A DNA stretch of 64,000 bases from Hyalella azteca (lineage: Eukaryota > Arthropoda > Malacostraca > Amphipoda > Hyalellidae): contig NW_025947610.1 of the NCBI RefSeq assembly GCF_000764305.2, positions 278,615 to 342,614 of the forward strand. Reading direction: 5' to 3'. Of this stretch, positions 34,001 through 46,000 are shown piece after piece. The translations under genes and the position numbers were made by a program. The stretch's first letter is position 1. Every line of letters starts with the position of its first letter. The notes under the pieces were generated by a model, which was given only the letters and a program-made list of their open reading frames with translations, was not told the origin of the DNA and did not search any database.

Positions 34001-37000
34001 ATCGCTGATCAGTCATACGGAGTTAGTCAATCAGTCAATCTGGAATCTTAGATCAGGAGTTACTATTTCGCTCGCCTGGATCATTCAAGCTCTGAACTAA
34101 ACTTTTATAAACTTGTGCTGTACATTGTTACTTTTAAGAGAGTTAGTTATTTATTATTTATAGCGGAACATAAGTCAATAATCTATTTCTAAACTTGGAC
34201 GTCACAATTTAAGTTTGCTCTCATTTATATTCAATTTGACTTTAATGATGAACAACCACATGGAGTTACAATGCAATAAAAAATTTACAGATATGATGTT
34301 GTTTCAAGATGAATTCATTATTATTAATAATCATAACTTCTAAATAGGATAAAATTCCAGTTTACATATCCCTTATAAACACAAAACATGCAAAAACTCG
34401 ACAAACAAAATAATGCGTTTATAGCTCCTATTCGCCTTCCTCTATTGTTTCCGTATTCAATTCTCTTTACTTGCCTTCCTGTGTCATCGTTTGCTCTTTT
34501 CCATTTTCTCTTATTCCCAATTTTCGTTCATTTAATTATATCCGATCATTGGTGTAGTTTGGCAGAAGATTTTCTTTAGTGCAGGTTTCAATGAAGACCG
34601 GAGAGTATTTCTTATCGACAATTTCCTTATTGTTTTTCTCTATACGGCAGAGAGAAAAACAATAAGAAAATTGTCAATAAGAAATACTCTCTGGTCTTCA
34701 ATGAAACCTGCATTATATCCGATCAATAAACGTACGGCACTTAGCCCTCATGTAGCATATTTCATCTCGTGTATTTTTCGTCGATTCTACAATTAGATCA
34801 GGAATGCAGGTTGGCGCGCATTCCATTCCATTATTTACTTAATTGCCTTGCATAATACGAGAAACTTTCATCAAATTTTCAATTTAAATCCAAACGCTTT
34901 GTGTATTTCAGGTTTGCGATTTTACGTTTTTACGTAACTTTACGTAAATCGTTTACGATTTTACGCATTACGGAACAAAAGTTCCGTAATGCGCTCAATC
35001 CGAATGCCTCCATGCTCACCCAATGCCTGGGGCACCTACTGCCTGGAGCACCTACTGCCTGGAGCACCTACTGCCTGGAGCACCTACTGCCTGGAGCACC
35101 TACTGCCCGGCACGGCACCTCAAGCTGGAGCGTGGGAAGAGGAGCTTCCCTCCGTGAGAAATGTTCCAGCAGCAGCTGGTGCTGCCGCTGCACCGCCTGT
35201 AGCTCCAGCTGGCACCGCTGCGCTGTCACCATTACTGCTGATGCTGCTGCTGCTGCTGCTGCTGCTGCCGTTGCTGCTGTTGCTGCTGCTGCTGCTCTGT
35301 CACTGTCACTACAGCTGTTAGTTGAATTCTGCTGCACTGTCACTAGTTCAGCTGCCGCTGCAGTCGCTGTCACAGCTATATTGCCGTGTCACCATAACCG
35401 CTGCTGCTGGGAATTATTCTGCACAGTCACTATTACTGCAACTAATAGTGCTGCTGTCAGCCTTGCTGCCCTGGCACTATTGCAGCTGCAAGTTACAGCT
35501 GCTCTTCTTGTACAGCTCTTGCAGCTGCAAGTTACAGCTGCCCTTCTTGTACCTGTCTCTTATACACATCTAGATGTGTATAAGAGACAGANGGTTCAAA
35601 ATGCTCTTCGAGAGCATAAGGTGTATGAATTTAAAAATATTTTTCCAGAGGATTAGTTCATCTGTTTCTTTTTCGCAAAGAATTAGTTCATCTGTTTCAT
35701 TTTCAGTAAAATGTTTGGACAAGAATTATTTAGAGGATGAGGAAGGTATTGCGATCGAATATTGTTTGAAATGCAAATTATGTCTCGTTATTCTGGGGGT
35801 CAAGCTTCGAACGGTTCTAAATGCTCTTCGAGAGCATAAGGTGTATGAATTTAAAAATATTTTTCCAGAGGATTAGTTCATCTGAATTTAAAAATCTTTT
35901 TCCAGAGGATTAGTTCATCTGTTTCATTTTCAGTAAAATTTATGGACAAGAATTATATTGAGAGTGAGGAATGTATTGTGATCAAATATTGTTTGAAATG
36001 TAAATGAGTGTGGTAACCTCGAAATACAAATACAGGTTTTTTTATAAATGTACTCAAATTGCTGTACCATTTCATGATAAAATACATCTGCCGGAGACGT
36101 TTCTTCCTCCATTAACATGCACAGTAAATGTACACAACTGATTTGCATTATAAAAACTTTCAATAGTTATTTAAGCTTCTTACAATTGTCTAGTATTGGC
36201 CTGCCTATACTTACTACAGCAATCCTGAATCAACTGGAAAAGCGAGTATACGCTATTTTTGTATGTTCCTCCATTTACAGCAAAGATAATCATTTTTATC
36301 GTCGAGTGAATTTAAGTCGTTTGACTAAATGTACGTATATTGCAAACAATATACATATCATTGTCAAACAATATTCACTATTTGAACTTGGCAAGATGGA
36401 ACTCGAGATATGAACATAACTTCTCTTTGCCCCGTGTACTTGGTTCGCAGTTTTATCACAATGCAGATTCCCTTTTATCGCAAAAAAAGGAAAATTGTTG
36501 CTAATATTATGTTGAGTGTTGTAGCTTCTAAAGAAGCTTGTCATAGTTGATGAGCAGGTCGTCTCGATAATGCTTCGTTGCCATGACGGATACCAAGCCA
36601 TGATTTGCAGGAGCCACTTTCTTGCTGCATAAACAATAGCGTGGATATCGACCAGGGCCTGATAGACATGATATTGGTTCCCTCTCATGTATCGAATTGC
36701 GTGACAACGCTTGGCCAATTCCGAGTCATGGCGGCCGTAGTTCACCGTGAAACTCATCCAGAAAATTCGTCTGTAATTCCCGATAAGAATAATAGGAGGG
36801 ATTGAGACGGCGTATCTTTGGCCGTCGAAATCTCGCCGATGAAGCTCAATAGAAAATTCTGATTTCTGGCAGATATTTACGTATGCAGATCACCGTCAAC
36901 GTCGACCGAATCAGTAATGAGCAATTAGTGCATGTGAAACCCTTGGAGAAATGGTTTTGTAAACTTTGCGCGAAAATCATGTGACATTAGCATGGAACTT

Positions 37001-40000
37001 ATAAGATTTTCTGAACAATTTTCACGATGGTCTCTGCATATCTTTAATAACTAATCATTGCAGGTCAACGACATTCACTATCGATGCATACTAAAGCGAG
37101 AGCTTATCGGGCAATATTGGTGCAATTGCAAAAGCGAATTTTTCTGTATCAATTGATACACTTCTGGTCGCAGAACAATAACTTAAAATAATTTTATTGG
37201 AATCTAACTTTAATTAATCTCTACCAAATATTGCCTATGAAAGCACAGTTCGATATTACTGAAAGGATAAATAAGATTACTTGAAGCAATGAAAAATTCT
37301 TGCTAATTTTTAGTCTGAAGTTTTGACGCCATTTCAATCGTGGGTTACGATATACTATAAAATATAAATAACTTTGATGTGGAAAAGAAATCACTTCAGA
37401 TATTGCTGAGTCGACTGTATCAAGGGTTTGTTGTTTTGCAGGTTCCGCAAACAGAAAGCAGTTTTTAATTCTGTGCCGAGCTTTGTTCAACAAGATTAAA
37501 ATAAAATGTGGAGAAGAAAGTTCAATCCAGAAATTTAAAAAAGACGTGAAACTCAAATCCAGTTTCGTCCACTCAAAATCGTAAGAAATGGCACCAAATT
37601 CGCAGTTTTCGTCGATTAGGTTAATTCATTGTCTTATTTTCATCAGTTATAAGCGATCTTAACGCTTAATTGCCTTAGTAAGTCCTCACCATTATAACTT
37701 AATCGGCAAATTTCACTCCCACAACACGAGCAGAGAGCGATGGAGCACTAATTAACACTCCCAAAGCACTAATATTCCGGACTAAATGGGTCAGGATCAT
37801 CCACACGACAGACAAAAAGTGCATCTGGACAAAATCTCAATCATTTGTCTCAGTGGGGTAGACGTCGATTACAGTGCCAGTGACTGGCAGGAAGCGCGCC
37901 CACTGCGCTGGCTCCTCCATCACATGCAACGCACGTATATACACGCTGCTTCTCATGGAAATTAGTGGGACTTTGTCACACTCGTCACTTCCCAGTTGAT
38001 GCGCGGATTGCCGCTCACGATTGTGGAGTTATGACGTGTAGAGTTAAGGTGCACAACTTTCTATAGAACCCTAATAAAGCGAATAACAGCTGATATGCGA
38101 TATGCCTGACATCGTTGTATCGTTGTCAGTATGCCTCTTATACTCATCATATGCATACTGCTGAACCTCGTTCACGCTTGTCAACATATGTTCTGCATTA
38201 CACTGTGTTTCACTGCCACCGGTGCACTGTCTGGTTACCTGTACACTACTTTGTCCAGATAGCGATGCACATGGATCATTATGACCGAGTTAGACCCAGC
38301 AAAAGTGTGTAGCATAGCTGCTACGTCCAGTCTCTGCACCATATCTGGACAAAGTCTCAATCATTTTTCTCAGTGGGGTAGAGGTCGATTACAGTGCCAG
38401 CGACTGGCAGGAAGCGCGTGAACTGCGCTGGCTCCCAGCACATGCAACGCACACGCTGCTTCTCATGGAAATTAGTGGGGCTTTGTCCAGATAGCGATGC
38501 ACATGGATCATTATGACCGAGTTAGACCCAGCAAAAGTGTGTAGCATAGCTGCTACGTCCAGTCTCTGCTCGTACAGCGTGTGAGAAAGTGTGTCATTGG
38601 TTGGACAATATGATGTGAGCATTTTTCTGAACGCACAGGCCAATCAATGGTTATCGATAAATCTCGTGAGTTTCTTGACAAAAAATATTGCGTACGTTGA
38701 TTTTTACATAAATAATAGATGCATAAATTGATAATGTATCTTCGCAGAACATGTTCGTAATAATGAATACGCATTAACAAATAATGATCAAGAGGTATTT
38801 ATAAAACATCTTTGATTGATTCTATCATGCATTTGACCTTGAAACACCGTTGCTTAAACATTGGTTAAAACGAAATCAACTCGTAATCAACATTAATTCA
38901 CCGTCATTTGCCTGGGGGATGCCACTCAATCAGAGATATTTACCATGTTATTTGTTTCTAAATTTGTAGTACTGTATTTGTAAATTTATTCGTGTTTTTT
39001 TTATTTCCTTCGTTCGTTCTCTTTCTTTGGAAATAATGACGCACCATAGATGAGTCATCTTCACTCACTACATTGACCAAGTGGCCACAGAGATCAATGT
39101 GGTGGTGTTTTTAAAAACTTTTTTCCCAAGGTTTTAAATTCCTTTCTTCCAACAAATAATTTACTAGCTGGTTTAAACTAACTCAGAAGCTGACAAAGGC
39201 GCAGAAATGAAAACGTGCGACATTCCGATTATTTGGAAATTAAAAACGTATAAAATCCTGCAATATTTTTAGCAGGCGACTGTATCGTGCAACAATTTTT
39301 CCAAACGTAGAAGTTTATGATGAAAATATCCCACAAGAAAACAATTTTACGGGTGAGCCTTGATGAACCAATTAACTTTATGTCACCCACGTTTCGATGG
39401 TGAAAAAAAACATTCGAACTCCTGCCATTCTCTGCATTTTCAAATTACGCATTTTTCAGAATCAAAATCATGCCTCTTGCGAATCTAGAAATTTGTTGGC
39501 ATGACGTATTTATCGAACTTTTTCTTGGTTTGTATGACGCGGGTACCAATTTCCTCATCAAAAAATCCCCCTCAAATGTAATAATTCGATCATTAGAAAT
39601 GTAAGAAATTTCACTGAACTGTGTTCAAGTATTACCGCATTCAGAAAACTATAGCCATCTCGGTACTAATCAACCATGCATCTGCCTCTGAATTAGTTAA
39701 AAATTTTATACAACTTTATTCATGACCATTTTCTCCCTGAATATCGAGGAGCACAACTCAGTCGAACAACAGCAGCGGCATCACAGGTGTGCATGTCAGT
39801 TCGGCCACGCACCCGTAATTATGCAAGCTTCTTTTCCGTTTTTGCGCGTCTTGTTCTAAGCCTTCATTATAGCCCGCGGGGGCCTGGATCTGGCCAGAAG
39901 ACAGCGCCAGGTCAGCTTAATGCTAGTCTTCCAGCGTAAATTTCATTGCTGTCTTGAATTATTCAATGAATCGATGGCGAGGTCTGATCACGCCGGTCAA

Positions 40001-43000
40001 CGCGTCACTTAATGCGCGCGTTTAGCGCATTCTTCTTCCAAGAGTGCCGTTCCATGCGCGAATTTTCCGCCCGCTTCTCTGCGCGGCTGTGCGCGTCTGC
40101 TTCTGAATAAGTTATGCGCTCAGGCATGGAACGCCGCTGCAGCCTTCGTCGCATGCAACAGGTCGTCTCGTCTCGCGTGTCTCGTCTCGCTGTAATGAAG
40201 TCTTCGTCTCGCTGTAATGAAGTGTCTCGTCTTAGCGTGCCTCGTCTCACTGCAATGAAGTGTCTCGTCTCGCGTGCCTCGTCTCGCTGTAATGAAGTGT
40301 CTCGTCTTATATAGCGTGCCTCGTTTCGCTGTAATGAAGTGTCTCGTCTTAGCGTGCCTCGTCTCGCTGTAATGAAGTGTTTCGTCTTATATAGCGTGCC
40401 TCGTCTCGCTGTACTGAAGTGTTTCGTCTTATATAGCGTGCCTCGTCTCGCCGATGTTTTACTAATAAAGGCCGCTTTTTGATGAGCCAAAGATAAGCAA
40501 AGTGCGAAGGTCTTTGATGTCGTGTTGCTCTGTAATGTTGCTCAAAATTGCGCAGCGAAACAAGTTTTTAACTTGAACAGTAAAATTAAAATCATCTAGT
40601 CATTTTTATTCTGCTCGAAATGAAGCAAATTTTCGTTTCATTAAATTTATTACAAAAACTTGAGAGTCATCACCTGTTTACTTAACAATATATTATCGGA
40701 GGCATAAAAACATTAAATTTGATAAATTTGGAATTTTTGGACCCTTTACGTTTACACGATTACAATGCTTCGTGTTAAATATTCTTTCAAATTTTGCGTA
40801 AATATTGATGTAATTTAAAGTCGGGTTCGAGGAAAGGGACAAACTTGACCACATTTTCCTTGCCTTGACAACAATTTTGAGGCTAAAGTATCAGTCATAG
40901 TCTCCACGCCATCAATCGAAGCACCGATCTATTGACAATCGAAGTACCCATTTCCCTACCGTAAAAAATGTTCAACTCGAGACGTCAGGATCGTAAATCT
41001 TTGCATCGTAAATCAGTGCATTGTGACTCCAGCTGATTTATGCACTAAAGATAGGAGCTGAAGTATGAAGCTTTACTTGTTCACATGTTAATTATATGGA
41101 GAGATTAATGTGTTCAATTACGACCTGATATTCGCGATTGATTTTAGAAAAAAAGATAAAACAATCTGGATATTGAAAACATTTTGTAGTCCTATGGTAC
41201 CAAATCTAGATAAAGCAATAATTTTAATGCTTTTAGCATTGAAAAACATGCGTGATTTTCTGAGCTTTTTATGTTCTCATATATAACTCATCGATGTATG
41301 TTAATGCAAGTGGTGTTCTTTATTTCATGTTAACATGTCTGGTCAATCAGTACATGTCAGTGCAAGTGTGTTGCACAACTAGCCGGTTTCCATTCCAGCG
41401 AATCACTTGATGCGGGAACGTAATAATGTTCACTTGTACTTGAACCAATGTTCGAAATTATTTACTCATTCTAAATGTTTTACTTATTCGAAATGTTTTG
41501 CTAATTCTAATTGTACTTTTTCGAAATGTTTTACTAATTCGAAATGTTTTACATGTTCGAAATGTTTTACTAATTCTAATTGTACTTTTTCGAAATGTTT
41601 TACTAATTCGAAATGTTTTACATGTTCGAAATGTTTTGCTTAGTGAAAAACAGCTTCTCCATATTTAAAGCTTTATTCCTGCACATTAAATGGTAAAAAT
41701 ATGTTTAAAGTATGCGACAAAATTTCAAGAAACGGTTTTGCAGGCTTAACTTCAGAATATATTATGCATTTTAAATAGATTCATTTATAGCGAAGAAACT
41801 CCGCTTTCGTGCGCTCATACTACATGCATGGGTCCAGCACGCAGCGTATTCGGGATGTAATGTACATCACGGTAGCGTGTTGTGAGTGTGTTACGAGCGT
41901 GTTACGTGCTTATTGTGTACGTTAAAAACATACCAAGCACATCCACTACACAGATGTTACAAAGACTGCGAGAAAAACACGTGCGACAGCAGCCAAGCGC
42001 ACAAAACAACTACGCTTTTTAAGTTAGTACGAGAAATGACTCGCAACTACTCAGAGGTGCAGCAGGAATAGGTAGGAACTACATCAAAAGTCGATAAATC
42101 AAACAATCTTACACGAATGCGGCAAAATCGAAATAAAAAATGCAACTTATTTCAATATGAAATACTAAACAACGAAACACCAGCTTCTGAACGAATCATA
42201 TAAGCAAAAACTGCCACGAGAAAAACTGAATTCATGAAAAGCTTGCAATTACAGTATGAAAGTGCGTCAGGTTGTAAGTTAAATTTACAGGCTGCTTGTG
42301 ATTTTTTTTCATTGTCCAATTGTTATAAAGTGGCAAGGCCGGTTTGTAAATGCTGCTGGGTGTTGGGCACGTGATGTCTATTTTACTAACAACATCTCTG
42401 CCATATAGCAAAGTCTACTGATTTACCATCAGCAGTCAACGCCATCACATACCATCATTTATTTCGCCAGATTTTCGCGCCGTGGATGCCACTTGCACCA
42501 TCACAAACCATCATCCATGTACTAGATCATTGAGCAACTCCTGAGAAATCTTCGACCCTCAATGAGATTTTTTCTTCCGACAGGCGGTTCGGGAAGAAAT
42601 GCTCGGGGTGTTTGGAAGGAATCTCACCGTCAGAACTTATACGCAAGGCACGCGATCGCGTGTATCACATCAAATGCTTCACTTGCTTCGTGTGCCGCAA
42701 ACAGCTGTCCACGGGCGAGGAGCTCTACGTGCTGACGGCAAACAAGTTCGTCTGTAAACAGGACTATACAGCCAACAAACTCATGGTTGGTGAGTGAAAA
42801 TATGGGTAAATAATTTCTGGCTCGAAATAGTATTCAGATTTCATCAACATATAATATATTATTATAGAATGCCTTTAAAATTAATGTGCGACATGGGCTT
42901 GTAGGCAAATTTATCCTTTTAAGAACGAAAGAAAATTTACAGTTAAAACGGTCATGCAGGCGACTTTATCCTTTAAGAAATGAACGAAAGTCAGTACTTG

Positions 43001-46000
43001 ACTTGGTCATGCAAGCGACTTTATCCTCTACGGAATGGACGGAAGTTAATACTTGACAAGGTCATGCAGGCGACTTTATCCTTCAAGAAATGGACAAAGG
43101 TTAATTCTTAACACGATGTTGCAGGCGACTGTGGGGTCACCGATGAGGAGGACGAAGAACTGGACCTGAAACCCCCACTGCTGGAGGCAAACAACAACAA
43201 CCCAGACCACAGCAACAACAACAGCAACTCTGGTGTTGCTTCCCACCTCGACTCCCCACACTCCAGTAGTCTTCCCCCATTACATTCATCACTACCATCC
43301 CCATCCCTAGCAGCGTCCCCATCACTCCTACATGGTGGGATGCTGGTGGCTAGACCAGGCACCCCTTTAGGGGGGCATATCACCCCAGCGTCTAAATCTT
43401 CTGTCCTCCACGACTCCTTAACTGCCGGGGACACTAAACCTAACATCAGTCTAACTTCCTACGCGGTGAGTTTTAATTCTATATTCTCTGTAAATATTTG
43501 CATAGATTTGTACATTTATAAATAAATATTTTAATTTGAGATGATGTTAATTTTGTCAAAATTAATTTGCATAGATACTGTATATAGATAAATATTTTAA
43601 CTTGAGATGATGTTAATTTTGTCCATAATTAATATGGTGATTCTGTTCACTGCGTCGGGCGTCGTACCCAGGCAAAAACGTTTAACATTATCGTTGAGTG
43701 ATTCATTAATGAATAAGAGGTCAACTATTGGGTTAGAGATCAATTAATGGCCAGAGATTAATTTATGGACTATTGATCAATTGATGGGCTAGATATCAGT
43801 GAATGAATGTAGTGAATGGATTTTGATTGTAATTCAGTAATGGCAATGAGGCGAGCACATTCACACATTCAATATACTTGCTAAGTTCATTCAGCACATT
43901 CAATACTTGATAAATATTATCAATTATTGAATGTGCTGATAACTTCGAGGCGCGCCATAGAAATTTCAGACATAAAATCGTCCAAATAAGTATGATATGT
44001 ATTCATTTAAATAGTTGCTGAGTATAATAAATTTTTCAATGCTCCAATTAATGACAATATATAGTCGATAAGTATAATGACTTATTTAATACACTAATGA
44101 CCATGTGTGGTGCAGCTGAGCGTGAACAACACCCCTATTTCAATAATAAAATAACATAACTTAATAATTACATTTATAACTGATAAGTATAATTATGAGT
44201 TAACTAATAACCATGTTGCAGCTGAGCGGAAGTAACACCCCTATTTCATTAATGAAATAATTCAAAGAACATAATTAGTTAAATAACTAATTATAATCAA
44301 GTATAACTTAACTAATAACAATGTGTGGTGCAGCTGAGCGTAAGCAACACCCCCACCAGCGAGAAGGAGCCGGGCGCATACCACGACTCCGACGCCTCAG
44401 AGAACGAGGCGAGCTCTGAGTCTAAGGACGCTGCTGCTGCCGGAGCTAAAGTCCCGGATGATGAAAAGGTAATAATGATTGCCCTTCAAGTGGAATATAA
44501 ATAATTTTCTTTGTGTTTTACCTAGCGATTCTGTGTGCTTTCTAATTCGCTTCTTGTTTCAAGTATTCAATGAATGATATAATAGGATGAAAATATCTTT
44601 CCAACCGATATAACTATTTTTACGATACACACTTTTCGATTAGTAAGTAAATGACTGAAAGATTATATCATTAGTCTGCTTTCTAATTCGTAAGTTCACC
44701 TAGAATTTAAAAGCAAAGAAAATGTCAACTAAATTCAACACAACAGCAATGAAAACGTTTTGGGTAAGAGTTCCATCATCAGTTCATAATAGTCACCATC
44801 ACTTTTTAACTGATCATAGAACTGGTCTCCGAAACGTAATCATTAAAGATATGTTGAATTTACTTGGCATTTTTTTGCTTTTAAATTCCTGATGAAATTT
44901 TCACTTATCCAAAAATATTGTATTCCAATCAATGCATATCAACTTGATTCCCGTCTCCGTTTGAGAAAGTCCCCAACATAGGCAATGAAAAGTGGAAGTC
45001 AGACTTCGTATTTTCCATAATAATTTTTGAGATGTCGATTGCCTCAAATTTCGAACTTAAATTTAAAGGTAATGGCATGTCGGCATATATGATGTGTGTA
45101 AATGTCGGCACTTCGAGAGGGAAACTATATGACCGTTCCCCCAGGCAAGCAATTGACAGCTGTTATGAATTTTTTTCTCTTAATGGAAAGGAACGGAATA
45201 TCGGGCGAGATGTTTGACAGGTTAAATGCATTGGTTGAGAAATTAGTAGTAAGTTTAGAACTTCAAGGGCCAGAAAATAATAATTAATATCGCCAGTTTA
45301 CCCATTGTTACAGGAGCTGACTCAGTACCAAAGTCGTATTCTCAAAACTAGCCCGTGTACACACCGGTTGAATAATTTTCTGTAATCGGTAGAATTTGCT
45401 TGAAAATCCGTCAGTAATTGGCTGAATTAATTACAAAATATTTACGAGCTCGTAAATATTTTTGGTAGAACGGCTCCTGAACAATTAGAACTGCTTGATG
45501 TTTAGTCTTCTTGATTGTTTTTTAGTTTAGTGCAGTTATTTCATGACTGAACTTGAACAATGTAAATCTTTTATTAACTGAACTTGAACTCCGGTAAATG
45601 TTTCAAACACATATTAGTTTTTATTCTAGAATTATAGTATGATCCATTGAATTTTAATTTCCATTTCTTCTTCAGGGTGGCAACAAAAGGCGGGGGCCTC
45701 GCACTACAATCAAGGCGAAACAGCTCGAGGTGCTCAAAGTTGCCTTCAACAACACACCTAAACCAACGCGACACATCAGAGAACAGCTCGCCAAGGAGAC
45801 TGGACTGCCAATGAGGGTCATCCAGGTACGTTTTTTTATTGAGAAATACGCTTTTTGGATTATATTATCAGTTCTACTTTATAGCCGCGGTGCACAAATG
45901 TCCCATTTAGGATAGGTAACGAAGGCGGTGCCCCAGCGAGGCCTTGAGTGAATTAAATGAAGTATGAAGTCCGAAAAATAAACTTGATTCATGTGGCTCA

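Larger units (their letters stand above)
32253..34534 (+). other. Intron 1 of Lim1 copy B, middle part
   Basis: Unique AT-rich sequence apart from the arrays at 33060 and 33722. Confidence 0.7.
38573..42583 (+). other. Intron 1 of Lim1 copy B, last part
   Basis: Unique sequence with the arrays at 40140 and 41452. Short ccatcacaaaccatcatcc echoes occur at 42430-42520, before exon 2. Confidence 0.7.

Noticed and set aside
34901..35656. A 251-codon frame
   Set aside because: It runs through a 16-bp array, CTG repeats and the mate-pair adapter; its end is adapter plus an N.
36296..36757. A 153-codon minus-strand frame
   Set aside because: No recognisable domain, lies inside intron 1 of copy B, and has ordinary local composition; not enough to call a gene.
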